From Mangrovitalea sediminis (GTDB lineage Bacteria; Pseudomonadota; Gammaproteobacteria; Pseudomonadales; Oleiphilaceae), in NCBI RefSeq assembly GCF_002514725.1, contig NZ_NTLB01000001.1:434001-498000 (forward strand): a DNA stretch of 64,000 bases, read 5' to 3'. Shown in pieces: positions 1-9,782 of the stretch. The notes beneath the pieces were generated by a model. It was given only the letters and a program-made list of their open reading frames with translations. It was not told where the DNA came from and did no database searches. Each line of letters begins with the position of its first letter. Position 1 is the first letter of the stretch. Position numbers and translations under genes: made by a program.

Positions 1-774
1 TACATCGCCCTTATCACCATTACTGGCCTGGCAACCCTCAACATCACGTTCCTCCCCGTCGTTCTGGTTATCGCCCTGGTTCTCGCCATGATCGTATCCA
101 GCGCATTCGGCTGGAGCATGGAACGTGTGGCTTATCGCCCTTTGCGGGGAGGCAATCGCCTGAACCCGCTGATTTCCGCCATCGGCGTGTCCTACTTCCT
201 GAAAAATTACGTGCTTCTGGCTCAAGGTTCCCGCGATATCGGTTTCCCGCTGCTGATCAAAGGCAGCTGGACCTTCGGCGACCCCAATGGGTTTGAGGCC
301 AACTTTTCCTACATGCAGCTGACGATTTTCATCGTCACGATCGTCTGCATGGTGGCGCTGACGCTGTTCATCTCCAAATCCCGCCTGGGCCGCGCCTGTC
401 GCGCCGTGGCGCAGGATTTGAAGATGGCCAACCTTCTGGGTATCGATACACACAAGATCATCGCGGCGACCTTCGTCATCGGTTCCGCGCTGGCCGCCGT
501 TGCCGGCATGCTGCTGGGCATGTACTACGGATCCATCGATCCAGAGTTCGGTTTCATTGCCGGCCTCAAGGCCTTTACTGCAGCCGTACTGGGCGGCATC
601 GGCAGCATTCCCGGCGCCATGCTGGGCGGCATCGTACTGGGCGTTGCGGAAAGCTTCACTTCAGCGTACCTGTCCACCGACTACAAGGACGTGGTGTCCT
701 TCCTGCTGCTGATTCTGATCCTGCTGTTCCGGCCCTCAGGCCTGCTGGGTAAACCCGAAGTGGAGAAGATCTGA
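1..774 (+). CDS. livH: Branched-chain amino acid ABC transporter permease LivH (5' end outside window)
   Basis: Inner-membrane permease of a high-affinity leucine/isoleucine/valine-type ABC importer. The reading frame is open from the first base of the window, so the true start lies upstream; the first internal ATG is at 88. The visible part is almost entirely hydrophobic helices. It carries the family loop RLGRACRAVAQD that contacts the ATPase, and the glycine-rich stretch AVLGGIGSIPGAMLGG typical of LivH/LivM permeases. Its TGA overlaps the ATG of livM by one base, which implies translational coupling. The periplasmic binding protein (LivK/J) is not in the window and may lie upstream. Confidence 0.93.
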   Translation, partial: YIALITITGLATLNITFLPVVLVIALVLAMIVSSAFGWSMERVAYRPLRGGNRLNPLISAIGVSYFLKNYVLLAQGSRDIGFPLLIKGSWTFGDPNGFEANFSYMQLTIFIVTIVCMVALTLFISKSRLGRACRAVAQDLKMANLLGIDTHKIIAATFVIGSALAAVAGMLLGMYYGSIDPEFGFIAGLKAFTAAVLGGIGSIPGAMLGGIVLGVAESFTSAYLSTDYKDVVSFLLLILILLFRPSGLLGKPEVEKI

Positions 775-2042
775 TGCTAGCCAAAAGACTTCCCTTCGCG
801 GCCCTTTGTGCCGTACTGACCCTGGTTATGGGTTTGCCTATCCTGGGCTTGAACCTGACTCCACAGGGCATCCACATCGTGCTCAAGTCCGCGCCAAGCG
901 CCACGTTCATGTGGATCGCGCTGGGTGCGGCCGTGGTCTTCCTGTTCCAGTTGTTCAAGGATTACCTATCCGGCTTCTGGCGTCAGGTCCCCCTGCCCAA
1001 GGCATCGTCCTTCACCCCTAACCTGGAAGGCCGTAAGCGGATCTATGCTGAACGGGCAGGCTGGTTCCTGGTTGCCGTACTGGCATTTGCCATGCCGTTC
1101 TTTGCCAGCCGAGGCGCCACGGCCCTGGGCAATCTGGTACTGATCTACGTTATTTTGGGCCTGGGCCTGAATATCGTGGTGGGACTGGCCGGCCTGCTCG
1201 ACCTGGGCTATGTCGCCTTCTACGCTGTTGGCGCCTACAGCTACGCCCTGCTGCACCAGTATTTCGGTTTCGGATTCTGGGAGGCGTTACCCATCAGCGC
1301 CATTCTGGCTGCCACCTTTGGCTTTGTCCTGGGTTTCCCGGTATTGCGTCTGCGCGGCGACTACCTCGCCATCGTCACCCTCGGTTTCGGGGAGATCATC
1401 CGGATCGTGATTAACAACATGACCTGGCTGACCGGCGGCCCCAACGGCATTGGCGGCATCCCCAATCCGACCCTGTTCAACATGGAGTTCGGCCGCATCG
1501 TCAAGGATCCAGGCGACACCCTGTTCTACAAAGTCCTCGGCATTGAGTACAACAGCAACCACAAGGTGATATTCCTCTACCTCATCACCCTCGTCTTTGC
1601 CCTCTTCACCGTCTTCGTTATCAAACGACTAACGAAGATGCCCGTCGGGCGCGCGTGGGAGGCACTGCGCGAGGATGAAATCGCCTGCCGTTCGCTGGGA
1701 CTCAGTCGTACAGGCATCAAGCTATCCGCCTTTACGTTAGGCGCCTTCTTTGCCGGTTTTGCCGGTTGCGTTTTCGCCGCCAAACAAAGTTTCATCAGCC
1801 CTGATTCGTTCAATCTCTACGAATCGGTCATCGTGCTCGTGATTGTGGTTTTGGGCGGCATGGGTTCACAGGTCGGCATCATCCTCGCCGCCGCCATCCT
1901 GACCATGCTCCCCGAGCTGGCACGGGACATGGCGCAATACCGCATGCTGTTCTTCGGACTGCTGATGGTACTGATGATGATCTGGCGCCCGCAGGGGCTG
2001 ATCCCCATGAAACGCACACCTGTCGAACTGGCCCGGGAGTAA
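774..2042 (+). CDS. livM: Branched-chain amino acid ABC transporter permease LivM
   Basis: Second inner-membrane permease of the Liv importer, 422 residues. About 100 N-terminal residues with two hydrophobic segments precede the conserved core, as is usual for LivM. Family landmarks are GLNIVVGLAGLLDLGYVAF near residue 130, LRGDYLAIVTLGFGEIIRI, and the coupling loop MPVGRAWEALREDEIACRSLG. The C-terminal VLGGMGSQVGIILAA matches the equivalent stretch of LivH. The start codon overlaps the livH stop and livG begins 6 bases after the stop, so the four liv genes form one operon. Confidence 0.95.
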   Translation: MLAKRLPFAALCAVLTLVMGLPILGLNLTPQGIHIVLKSAPSATFMWIALGAAVVFLFQLFKDYLSGFWRQVPLPKASSFTPNLEGRKRIYAERAGWFLVAVLAFAMPFFASRGATALGNLVLIYVILGLGLNIVVGLAGLLDLGYVAFYAVGAYSYALLHQYFGFGFWEALPISAILAATFGFVLGFPVLRLRGDYLAIVTLGFGEIIRIVINNMTWLTGGPNGIGGIPNPTLFNMEFGRIVKDPGDTLFYKVLGIEYNSNHKVIFLYLITLVFALFTVFVIKRLTKMPVGRAWEALREDEIACRSLGLSRTGIKLSAFTLGAFFAGFAGCVFAAKQSFISPDSFNLYESVIVLVIVVLGGMGSQVGIILAAAILTMLPELARDMAQYRMLFFGLLMVLMMIWRPQGLIPMKRTPVELARE

Positions 2043-2048
2043 CGAAGG

Positions 2049-2804
2049 ATGCTTGAAGTACGCGATCTTTCGATGCGCTTCGGCGGGCTATTGGCTGTCG
2101 ACGGCGTATCGCTGAACCTCAATGAACGGGAAATCTTTTCCATCATCGGCCCCAACGGGGCCGGTAAAACCACGGTTTTCAACTGCATCAGCGGTTTCTA
2201 CCGACCAACCGGTGGCGAAATCCAGTTTAACGGGCATGCCATCCACAGCATGCCGGACTATCGCATCGCTCGGCTGGGCATGGTTCGCACCTTCCAGCAC
2301 GTGCGCCTATTCAACCGGATGACGCCCCTGGAAAACCTGATGGTGGCTCAACACCACCAGGTCAACACCAACCTGTTCGCCGGCCTGTTCAAGACACCGA
2401 GCTATCGTCATCGCGAGCAGGAAGCCATGGACCGTGCTGTCTACTGGCTGAAGAAAGTCAACCTGCTCGAATTGGCGAACCGGGAAGCCGGCAACCTGGC
2501 CTATGGCCAGCAGCGTCGACTTGAAATCGCCCGTTGCATGGTGACCGGCCCGAAACTGTTGATGCTGGATGAGCCTGCCGCTGGCCTTAACCCTAGGGAG
2601 ACTCGGGACCTGAACGAGCTGATCGTCAGCCTGAAGGAGGACTACAACGTTGCCGTCCTGCTGATCGAGCATGACATGGGACTGGTTATGGGCATCTCCG
2701 ACCGGATTGCCGTTATCAACCAGGGGCGCCCCCTGGCACAAGGCACACCGGACGAAATCCGTTGCAACCCGGATGTGATCAAAGCCTATCTGGGTGAAGA
2801 ATAA
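2049..2804 (+). CDS. livG: Branched-chain amino acid ABC transporter ATP-binding protein LivG
   Basis: Cytoplasmic ATPase that drives the LivHM channel. Walker A is GPNGAGKT (about residues 34-41), the ABC signature is the divergent YGQQRRLEIAR seen in LivG proteins, and Walker B is LLMLDEPAAGLN followed by the switch-histidine segment LLIEHDM. The length (251) is normal for LivG. An AAGGAT-like ribosome site precedes the ATG directly after livM. Confidence 0.95.
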   Translation: MLEVRDLSMRFGGLLAVDGVSLNLNEREIFSIIGPNGAGKTTVFNCISGFYRPTGGEIQFNGHAIHSMPDYRIARLGMVRTFQHVRLFNRMTPLENLMVAQHHQVNTNLFAGLFKTPSYRHREQEAMDRAVYWLKKVNLLELANREAGNLAYGQQRRLEIARCMVTGPKLLMLDEPAAGLNPRETRDLNELIVSLKEDYNVAVLLIEHDMGLVMGISDRIAVINQGRPLAQGTPDEIRCNPDVIKAYLGEE

Positions 2805-2814
2805 GCGGGAGACT

Positions 2815-3519
2815 ATGATGCTCACACTGGAAAACGTGCATACGCAGTATGGCAAGATTGAGGCGCTGCATGGCGTCTCGCTAACCGTTGAAGCAGGGGA
2901 AATCGTTACCTTGATCGGCGCCAACGGCGCCGGCAAAACGACACTGCTGATGACCATCTGTGGCGACCCGCGGGCCAGCGCCGGGACCATCACATTCGAT
3001 GGTCGCGACATCACCCACGAGGACACCGCCAGCATCATGCGTTCCGGCCTGGCCATCGTGCCGGAAGGACGCCGCATTTTCCCTGGCCTGTCGGTCGAGG
3101 AGAACCTGCATATGGGCGGATTCTTCCGCTCAAAGCAGGAAGTGCTGGAAAGTATGGATTATGTCTGCGATCTGTTCCCTCGCCTGAAGGAGCGCCTCTC
3201 GCAGCGTGCCGGGACCATGTCCGGCGGCGAACAGCAGATGCTGGCCATCGGTCGCGCACTGATGAGCAGACCCCGGGCGCTGTTCCTGGACGAACCTTCT
3301 CTGGGGCTCGCGCCGCTGATCATCAACCAGATCTTCGAGATCATTGGCCAGTTACGCGAGGAAGGCATCACCATCTTCCTCGTCGAACAGAATGCCAATC
3401 AGGCCCTGAAACTGGCTGACCGGGGTTACGTGCTGGAGAATGGCCGGATCGTGCTTCATGACACCGGCGATAACCTGCTGGCCAACGAGGACGTCCGTAA
3501 AGCCTATCTGGGTGGTTAG
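2815..3519 (+). CDS. livF: Branched-chain amino acid ABC transporter ATP-binding protein LivF
   Basis: Second ATPase of the Liv importer, paired with LivG. It shows Walker A GANGAGKT, signature MSGGEQQMLAIGRAL, and Walker B LFLDEPSLGL. The frame could open at a GTG at 2794 inside livG, but the ATG at 2815 has GGGAG just upstream and gives MMLTLENV, the normal LivF beginning, so that start is preferred (a second ATG follows immediately). No clear terminator follows; the next promoter starts 5 bases after the stop. Confidence 0.94.
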   Translation: MMLTLENVHTQYGKIEALHGVSLTVEAGEIVTLIGANGAGKTTLLMTICGDPRASAGTITFDGRDITHEDTASIMRSGLAIVPEGRRIFPGLSVEENLHMGGFFRSKQEVLESMDYVCDLFPRLKERLSQRAGTMSGGEQQMLAIGRALMSRPRALFLDEPSLGLAPLIINQIFEIIGQLREEGITIFLVEQNANQALKLADRGYVLENGRIVLHDTGDNLLANEDVRKAYLGG

Positions 3520-3523
3520 CGTA

Positions 3524-3551
3524 TTGGCGAAAAGGCCTTCTGGGCTATACT
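3524..3551 (+). promoter_or_regulatory. Sigma-70-type promoter for the DUF3015 gene
   Basis: TTGGCG and TATACT are separated by 16 bases, just after the livF stop and about 80 bases before the DUF3015 start codon. Seen by eye; not scored. Confidence 0.55.
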
Positions 3552-3632
3552 GCTGAGGCACCCCCCCATGGCGCTTGACGCGACGGGAATAGAAAGAAAG
3601 AGAGCAGTTTCACTTCGTACAAGGAGTTGACA

Positions 3633-4094
3633 ATGAAAAAGCTGATTGCTGGTGCAGTTCTTCTGGGCGCATCTTCGCTGGCCTTTGCACAACCGGGATG
3701 TGGCGTTGGCGCCATGATCTGGAAAGGCCAATCGGGTATCGCTCCGCATGTCCTGGCAGCGACCACCAACGGTTCCTTCGGTAACCAGACCTTTGGTATG
3801 ACCACCGGTACGCTGGGCTGTAACACCAACGAAGCCGTGCAGTCGATGGCCATGTACATGAACAACAACGTGAACAACGTTGCGCGTGACATGTCCCGCG
3901 GCCAAGGCGAAAACCTGACGACGGTAGCGGTACTGCTGGGCGTACAGCCGCAGGATCGTGCGACCTTCAACCAGGTCATGCAAGCTCATTTCAACACGAT
4001 TTTCCCGTCGGCCAACACCACTTCAAACGAGGCAGTCGACAATATCATCAACGTGATGAAAGGCGACAAAACCCTCCAGAAGTACGTCAGCTAA
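3633..4094 (+). CDS. DUF3015 family exported protein
   Basis: A 153-residue secreted protein of unknown function. The first 20 or so residues (MKKLIAGAVLLGASSLAFAQ) form a clear Sec signal peptide with cleavage expected near AFA/QPG. The mature part has the DUF3015 hallmarks: PGCGVGAMIWKGQSG and a polar, Gly/Thr/Asn-rich centre with a single further cysteine in TLGCNTNEA. The ATG at 3633 follows AAGGAG by 6 bases. It has its own promoter and terminator, so it is a single-gene unit. Probably a periplasmic or surface protein; function not known. Confidence 0.8.
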   Translation: MKKLIAGAVLLGASSLAFAQPGCGVGAMIWKGQSGIAPHVLAATTNGSFGNQTFGMTTGTLGCNTNEAVQSMAMYMNNNVNNVARDMSRGQGENLTTVAVLLGVQPQDRATFNQVMQAHFNTIFPSANTTSNEAVDNIINVMKGDKTLQKYVS

Positions 4095-4105
4095 ACACGA
4101 CGTAA

Positions 4106-4135
4106 AAGGGGCCCCAATCGGGGCCCCTTGTTTTC
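4106..4135 (+). terminator. Intrinsic terminator after DUF3015 gene
   Basis: A perfect 10-bp stem AAGGGGCCCC / GGGGCCCCTT with loop AATC is followed by GTTTTCC, 11 bases after the stop codon. Confidence 0.85.
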
Positions 4136-4200
4136 CGCCCCGCCCACAGTTTCGTTGTTCGCGGGATGCCTTCGATATTCGATCCGGATAACACGTCCTC

Positions 4201-6102
4201 GTGATTGCCCCACGCTGCCTTCGATATCTGCTGTTCACATTGGGTGCAATGCTTTCCCTGACGGCTCAGGCCTCCACGCTATCCATTGCCGATGCCACAG
4301 CACTTGCCCAACAACGCGGCCTGGCCCACAACCCGGCCTGGCTTGCACTTGTCCACTATCGCATCAATCACATTACCGGGGACTACACGAGCGAAGCGGA
4401 CGATCCACGCTTTTTCCTCAGTCCCAAGGGTAAACACTCGCCGGGCGCGGAACTCAAGGCGACGCTTCAGGCCATCCTGACTCCCGGCCAAGGCAACAAG
4501 GATGCGCGTTGCCGCTTTCCGGCCCGCGATCACTGGCTAAGGCAGGTTTTGGGCATACCCCAAACGCCAGTCAGCTGCCCCGCGTTGGACGCCTGGCTGA
4601 AGAAACTGGACACGGCACAGGTTACACTGGTTTTCGCCGCATCCTACCTAAACAGCCCTTCCTCTATGTTCGGGCATACGTTTTTGCGGCTGGACCCGCC
4701 CTCCAGCAATACAAAAACCGATTTACTGTTGGCCAGCACCGTTTCCTATGCCGCTGATGCCAACGCCACCGACAGCGAGATTGTTTTTGCCTATCGTGGC
4801 ATTTTCGGTGGTTACCCCGGTGTTACCTCCGTGCGCCCCTACTATGAAAAGATCAAACAATATTCCGACATCGAAAACCGGGACCTCTGGGAATACCGCC
4901 TCAACCTGAAGCCCCAAGAAATTCAGCGCCTGCTCTGGCATTCCTGGGAAGTACAAAACATTCGTTTCGATTACTACTTTTTCGATGAAAACTGCGCCTA
5001 CCGCCTGCTTGAGTTACTAGATGTGGCTCGCCCGGGATTGGACCTGACAGCCCGCGTCACCACCCATGCGATTCCGTCTGATACCGTGCGCTGGGTTGTC
5101 GACGCCGGCCTGGTCGATCATGTGCATTACCGCCCTTCCTCAGCGACCGCCGTTGCCTATCAAATCCAGCAACTGTCGCCCCAGGAACAGATACTGACCC
5201 GACAACTCGCCGATGGCACACTCAAGCCCACCGCCCCCAAGGTGCTGGCGCTGCCGCCTGCCCGACGTGCGGAAGTGCTCGATACGACCTATAACTATGT
5301 GCAATACATGGCAATCGAGGACAAGTGGCCGCGGAAACGAGTTGCACCGCTGTCCTACCAACTCCTTGCAGCACGAAGCGCGCTGGATCTACAGAGCGCC
5401 CCTCCGCAGCCGCCGACACCTGAGATTCGCGATGATCAGGGGCATGATACGTTCCGCTTCAGCATCGCAGGCGGACGGGATTCCCACCGGAATATCGTGC
5501 GCATTTCGCTGCGCCCGGCCTACCACGACCTGCTCGACTCCCCCGGAGGTTACCGCCCAGGCGCGCAACTCCAATTCCTGCGTTTCGATGGTCGCTATTA
5601 TCCGGATAACAACAGCCTGCGCGTTGATCAACTCACCGGTGTCGAAATCCGTTCTCTATCGCCGCGCAATGCCTTCTTCCACCCCCTATCATGGCAGGTC
5701 GGTTTCGGCGCCCGTCGACGCATGATTGCCAATGGCCAGGAAGCGCTAACCCCCTACCTCGATGGCGGAGCAGGTTTCGCCTGGGCACCGACACCGGAAT
5801 GGCTGGCTGTCGCCATGGGAACCGCTGATCTGGAAATCAGTCAAAAGATCGCTCAGGGCTACCATGCAGCACCGGGCGTCGATTTGATGCTGCTTCATCA
5901 AGGCAGCTCATTGAGTGCAGCGGCCGGTGTGCGCAGCAAACTCTGGATGGCCAGTGGTTACTCAAAGCGCGAAGACACAGCCTATCTGCGGGGCGATTGG
6001 CATATCAGAAGGAATTTCGGCCTCTTTACCTCGCTCGACCGAACCCACTACCTGAATCGTTATAGGACATCATGGCTGGTCGGCTTTCACACTTACTTCT
6101 AG
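4201..6102 (+). CDS. DUF4105 (Lnb N-terminal periplasmic domain) protein
   Basis: A 633-residue exported protein. An N-terminal hydrophobic segment (CLRYLLFTLGAMLSLTAQAS) is a signal peptide. The central region carries the DUF4105 landmarks SSMFGHTFLRLD and FFDENCAYRLLELLD; their conserved His and Cys resemble a circularly permuted NlpC/P60-like thiol hydrolase site. The C-terminal third (from about residue 410) contains alternating beta-strand-like repeats ending in aromatic residues (FHTYF), suggesting a barrel or outer-membrane-associated domain. The GTG at 4201 lacks an obvious ribosome site, so the exact start is uncertain. The 3' end overlaps the hydrolase gene by 31 bases, so the two are probably co-translated. 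Substrate unknown. Confidence 0.82.
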   Translation: MIAPRCLRYLLFTLGAMLSLTAQASTLSIADATALAQQRGLAHNPAWLALVHYRINHITGDYTSEADDPRFFLSPKGKHSPGAELKATLQAILTPGQGNKDARCRFPARDHWLRQVLGIPQTPVSCPALDAWLKKLDTAQVTLVFAASYLNSPSSMFGHTFLRLDPPSSNTKTDLLLASTVSYAADANATDSEIVFAYRGIFGGYPGVTSVRPYYEKIKQYSDIENRDLWEYRLNLKPQEIQRLLWHSWEVQNIRFDYYFFDENCAYRLLELLDVARPGLDLTARVTTHAIPSDTVRWVVDAGLVDHVHYRPSSATAVAYQIQQLSPQEQILTRQLADGTLKPTAPKVLALPPARRAEVLDTTYNYVQYMAIEDKWPRKRVAPLSYQLLAARSALDLQSAPPQPPTPEIRDDQGHDTFRFSIAGGRDSHRNIVRISLRPAYHDLLDSPGGYRPGAQLQFLRFDGRYYPDNNSLRVDQLTGVEIRSLSPRNAFFHPLSWQVGFGARRRMIANGQEALTPYLDGGAGFAWAPTPEWLAVAMGTADLEISQKIAQGYHAAPGVDLMLLHQGSSLSAAAGVRSKLWMASGYSKREDTAYLRGDWHIRRNFGLFTSLDRTHYLNRYRTSWLVGFHTYF

Positions 6103-6950
6103 GCATCATTTTATTATTAAGTCTCGGCCTGAGCGGATGCAGCTCGCTCTTTTTCTATCCGGACAGCCGGCATTACCTGTCGCCACCGGATTTGGGCCTA
6201 CGCTATCAGGATGTGCCCCTTGAAACCTCCGACGGCACACACCTGAATGCATGGTGGTTACCCGCCGACGGCAATAGCCTTGGCACGATCTACTACTTAC
6301 ACGGCAATGCACAGAACATGGGCGCCTTCCTCATCAACATCGGCTGGCTGCCCAAGGCCCACTACAATGTCTTCATGATCGACTACCGAGGGTTCGGCAA
6401 GTCCAGCGGGTCGCCGGATCTCGAAGGTGCCTTGAACGATGCGGAAACGGGCCTACGCTGGGTCTATCAACACCATTCGCAACAGCCAGTCTTCCTGTTG
6501 GGACAAAGCCTGGGCGCCGCGCTGACGTTGGACCTGGCGGGACACTGGCGTCAATTTGGCGACAGACCCGCCGGGGTTATCGCCGATGGCGCCTTTACGG
6601 GGTTCCGGCGAATTGCTCGGGAAAAGCTCGACCAGTTCTGGCTGACCTGGCCACTGCAGTATCCGCTAGCCTGGACCATCCCAGATGGTCACGAGCCCAT
6701 TGATAACGTCGGACATATCAGCCCGGTGCCGCTCATGCTGATCAGCAGCCACCATGACCATATCGTTCCCTTCCACCATGGCGCACAGCTGTTCCAGGCC
6801 GCAGGGGAACCCAAACGTTTCCTGGCAACGGAAACACCGCACACCGCCACCTTTCTTGTGCCCCGTTATCGACGAGAAGTATTGAGTTTTCTGGCGGAGT
6901 ACGGACGTTCGCCATTGACTGGCGAACCAGCCCTGAGCGACACCCATTAA
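6072..6950 (+). CDS. Alpha/beta hydrolase lipoprotein (YfhR/BEM46-like serine hydrolase)
   Basis: A 292-residue serine hydrolase of the S33/BEM46 type. A lipobox (LSLGLSGC, Cys about residue 23) predicts an outer- or inner-membrane-anchored lipoprotein. The hydrolase core shows the oxyanion region YYLHGNAQNMG, the strand MIDYRGFGKSSG, the nucleophile elbow GQSLGAA, the acid residue in HHDHIVPF and the histidine in PHTATF, so the catalytic triad is complete. It starts inside the end of the DUF4105 gene with an AGGA site 5 bases ahead of the ATG. Substrate unknown; a role on envelope lipids or peptides is only inferred from location. Confidence 0.85.
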   Translation: MAGRLSHLLLGIILLLSLGLSGCSSLFFYPDSRHYLSPPDLGLRYQDVPLETSDGTHLNAWWLPADGNSLGTIYYLHGNAQNMGAFLINIGWLPKAHYNVFMIDYRGFGKSSGSPDLEGALNDAETGLRWVYQHHSQQPVFLLGQSLGAALTLDLAGHWRQFGDRPAGVIADGAFTGFRRIAREKLDQFWLTWPLQYPLAWTIPDGHEPIDNVGHISPVPLMLISSHHDHIVPFHHGAQLFQAAGEPKRFLATETPHTATFLVPRYRREVLSFLAEYGRSPLTGEPALSDTH

Positions 6951-7163
6951 TTCAACGGCCAGGCTTATTCGTCAAGCCTGTCAAAAACAGCGCCTCTTTA
7001 GAAAAGGCTTGCGGGAAGCCCCAACGCAAACGCCCTTCGACGTTGCGGCAACTGACCGGCACGAACCTGCGCCTGCCCGATGGAAAGGAGCTTACCGCCG
7101 CCGACGGCCGATACTGCCATTCCGATTCAAAGCATCTCGTAACGGATAGCCTTAGCTGGCCAC

Positions 7164-7190
7164 AAAAAAACCCGGCAGATGCCGGGTTTT
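7164..7190 (-). terminator. Terminator of pnp
   Basis: Stem AAAACCCGGC / GCCGGGTTTT around loop AGAT; on the minus strand it is followed by seven T, 19 bases after the pnp stop. It could also stop plus-strand transcription from the hydrolase gene. Confidence 0.85.
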
Positions 7191-7208
7191 CGTTTCAACA
7201 CATCGAAA

Positions 7209-9317
7209 TCAGTCCAGTTCGGGCGCTTCGCCTTCCTGCACGTCCTTCATGCTCAACTTGACGCGGCCGCGGGCATCAACATCCAGCACCTTGACCATCA
7301 CTTCCTGACCTTCAGTCAGTTCGTCGCGCACACTCTCGATACGGCGATCCGCGATCTGTGAAATGTGCACCAAGCCGTCTTTGCCCGGGAGGATGTTAAC
7401 GAAAGCACCAAAATCGACGATGCGTTCAACCTTGCCCTTGTACACCCTGCCCACTTCAATCTCAGCGGTGATTTCCATGATGCGATTGATCGCATCTTCC
7501 GCCGCCTTGAGATTTTCCGCGTAAACACGAATCTTACCGTCGTCGTCGATATCGATAGACGCGCCAGTCTCATCACAGATCGAGCGAATGGTGGCACCAC
7601 CCTTGCCGATAACATCACGGATCTTATCCGGATGAATCTTCAGCGTGTGCATGCTCGGCGCTTTCTCAGACAGCGTTTCGCGGGACTTATCGATGACCTT
7701 GGCCATTTCACCGAGGATATGGATACGCGCGTGGTAAGCCTGCTCCAACGCGGTTTCCATGATTTCCTCGGTAATGCCGTTGATCTTGATATCCATCTGC
7801 AGCGCGGTCACACCATCGGAGGTCCCGGCCACTTTGAAGTCCATGTCACCTAGATGATCCTCGTCACCAAGGATATCCGTCAAAACGGCGAACTGATCAC
7901 CTTCTTTCACCAGCCCCATGGCGATACCGGCAACCGGCGCCGCCAGGGGAACACCCGCATCCATCAGCGCCAAGCTACTACCGCAGACGGAAGCCATTGA
8001 ACTGGAACCGTTGGATTCGGTGATTTCCGATACGACGCGAATGACATAAGGAAACTCGTCGTCAGTCGGCATAACAGCCTGAACGCCACGCTTGGCCAGA
8101 CGGCCATGACCCACTTCACGGCGGCCAGGGGCACCTACACGACCGGTTTCGCCGACAGAGAAAGGCGGGAAGTTATAGTGGAACATGAAATGTTCCTTCC
8201 GCTCGCCTTCCAGCGCGTCGATGATCTGTGCATCACGAGTGGTGCCCAGCGTGGTGACGACCAACGCCTGGGTTTCACCGCGCGTGAACAGCGCGGAACC
8301 ATGGGCATTGGGCAACACACCAACTTCTACTTCAATCGGACGAACCGTCTTGTTGTCTCGACCATCGATACGCGCTTCGCCACGAATGATCCGACCACGA
8401 ACAACACGCTTTTCCAGTTTGCTGAAGTAGCCTTTCACCTCATCGGCGCTGGGCTGACCTTCTCCCTCGCCGGAAAACCGTTCAACAGCCTGACTGCGCA
8501 ACTCACCGAGCTGGTTGTATCGCTCCATCTTCTCGCGAATGGTGTAGGCATCGCTGATCTTGCTTTCGAATTCAGCCGCCAGCCCTTCAGCCAGCGCGGT
8601 ATTAGTCGCAGGAGGCTGCCAGTCCCATTTCTGGACATCGACTTCAGCGGCAAATGCATTCACCGCTTCAATAACGGCCTGCATTTCCTGATGCGCAAAG
8701 AGCACGCCACCCAACATCTGGTCTTCGGTGAGCCCATTGGCTTCGGATTCCACCATGAGGACAGCATCGCTGGTGCCTGCAACGACCATGTTGAGACGCG
8801 AGCTCTTCAACTGCTCGTAGCTCGGATTGAGTGAGTAGCCGTTCTCATCGGTATAGCCCACACGCGCGGCGCCGATGGGGCCTTCAAAAGGCACACCGGA
8901 TACCGACAGGGCAGCGGATGTCGCAATCATTGCAGCGATATCCGGATCCTGATCCTTGTTGGAGGACATCACAGTACAGATCACCTGTACTTCGTTCATG
9001 AAGCCTTTCGGGAACAGAGGACGGATGGGACGGTCGATCAGACGCGAAGTTAGCGTCTCTTTCTCGGACGGTCGGCCTTCACGCTTGAAGAAACCACCAG
9101 GAATCTTGCCGACCGCGTAGGTCTTTTCCATGTAGTGGACACTCAGCGGGAAGAAATCCTGCCCGGGTTTCATGTCTTTGGCAGCGACAACAGTTGCCAG
9201 AACGGAAGTGTCGTCAACGGTGACCAGCACCGCGCCCGTTGCTTGACGGGCAATACGCCCCGTTTCGAGAGTGACTGTTGAGTCACCGTACTGAAAGGTT
9301 TTTTTAACTGGATTCAC
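7209..9317 (-). CDS. pnp: Polyribonucleotide nucleotidyltransferase (PNPase)
   Basis: 3'-to-5' phosphorolytic exoribonuclease and degradosome partner, 702 residues as usual. It contains two RNase PH-like domains (for example [20 protein letters not shown] and FNNF-equivalent [19 protein letters not shown]), then a KH domain ([19 protein letters not shown]) and an S1 domain ([18 protein letters not shown]). The start is a GTG at 9315-9317 preceded by a strong AAGGAG on the minus strand. It lies downstream of rpsO as in other gammaproteobacteria, behind a long structured leader. Confidence 0.97.
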   Translation of the reverse strand: MNPVKKTFQYGDSTVTLETGRIARQATGAVLVTVDDTSVLATVVAAKDMKPGQDFFPLSVHYMEKTYAVGKIPGGFFKREGRPSEKETLTSRLIDRPIRPLFPKGFMNEVQVICTVMSSNKDQDPDIAAMIATSAALSVSGVPFEGPIGAARVGYTDENGYSLNPSYEQLKSSRLNMVVAGTSDAVLMVESEANGLTEDQMLGGVLFAHQEMQAVIEAVNAFAAEVDVQKWDWQPPATNTALAEGLAAEFESKISDAYTIREKMERYNQLGELRSQAVERFSGEGEGQPSADEVKGYFSKLEKRVVRGRIIRGEARIDGRDNKTVRPIEVEVGVLPNAHGSALFTRGETQALVVTTLGTTRDAQIIDALEGERKEHFMFHYNFPPFSVGETGRVGAPGRREVGHGRLAKRGVQAVMPTDDEFPYVIRVVSEITESNGSSSMASVCGSSLALMDAGVPLAAPVAGIAMGLVKEGDQFAVLTDILGDEDHLGDMDFKVAGTSDGVTALQMDIKINGITEEIMETALEQAYHARIHILGEMAKVIDKSRETLSEKAPSMHTLKIHPDKIRDVIGKGGATIRSICDETGASIDIDDDGKIRVYAENLKAAEDAINRIMEITAEIEVGRVYKGKVERIVDFGAFVNILPGKDGLVHISQIADRRIESVRDELTEGQEVMVKVLDVDARGRVKLSMKDVQEGEAPELD

Positions 9318-9782
9318 AATTGCTCCTTTCCAGTGTGATGCAAGCTGTCTGAGTACTATCCGACGGCCAGCCCATGCATGGAAAGGCCATCGATCCTGAA
9401 TGCATGGCCGGCTGACTTTCCGGCCGTTGATACTCTGCTCGCGTCCCTAATATGGGACAATTAAAAATAGACAATACGCGCCGAACTTTATTCACACCCC
9501 TGAAGGGTACGAATCTGGACGTTGCGTCCGTCTGGCATTCAACAGGACAGCCCAAGCCCGGCCCTTAACTGGCAACCTCCAACGCCCATCAAAAACGAGG
9601 AGTTCTGCACATCGACCCAGGATACTGTCCCCAATGACACCGCCTTGATTGGACGCACGCAACAGCGGCAAAGCAACTTTCAACAACGTGCGCTCAAACC
9701 GGAAAGACCTTGGCGTTCTTCAGAGAACCGTGTCAGGCCGCCAAGGCGAGCCTGACACGTCACACAAATCCGCGAAAAACGC
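9318..9782 (-). promoter_or_regulatory. Structured pnp leader between rpsO and pnp
   Basis: 465 bases without a convincing gene. Near pnp there are nested inverted repeats: ACGGCC (9363-9368) with GGCCGT (9422-9427), CCATGCA (9372-9378) with TGCATGG (9401-9407), and alternatively GGCCGG (9406-9411) with CCGGCC (9420-9425). In E. coli the pnp leader folds into an RNase III target used for PNPase autoregulation; the position here is the same, so the same role is inferred. The far end holds a separate GC-rich hairpin listed on its own. Confidence 0.5.
9729..9759 (-). terminator. Hairpin downstream of rpsO (weak terminator or attenuator)
   Basis: A 10-bp perfect stem CGTGTCAGGC / GCCTGACACG encloses 11 bases, 23 bases after the rpsO stop on the minus strand. 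There is no T tract behind it, so it may be a 3'-end stabiliser or partial terminator that lets transcription into pnp continue. Confidence 0.5.
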
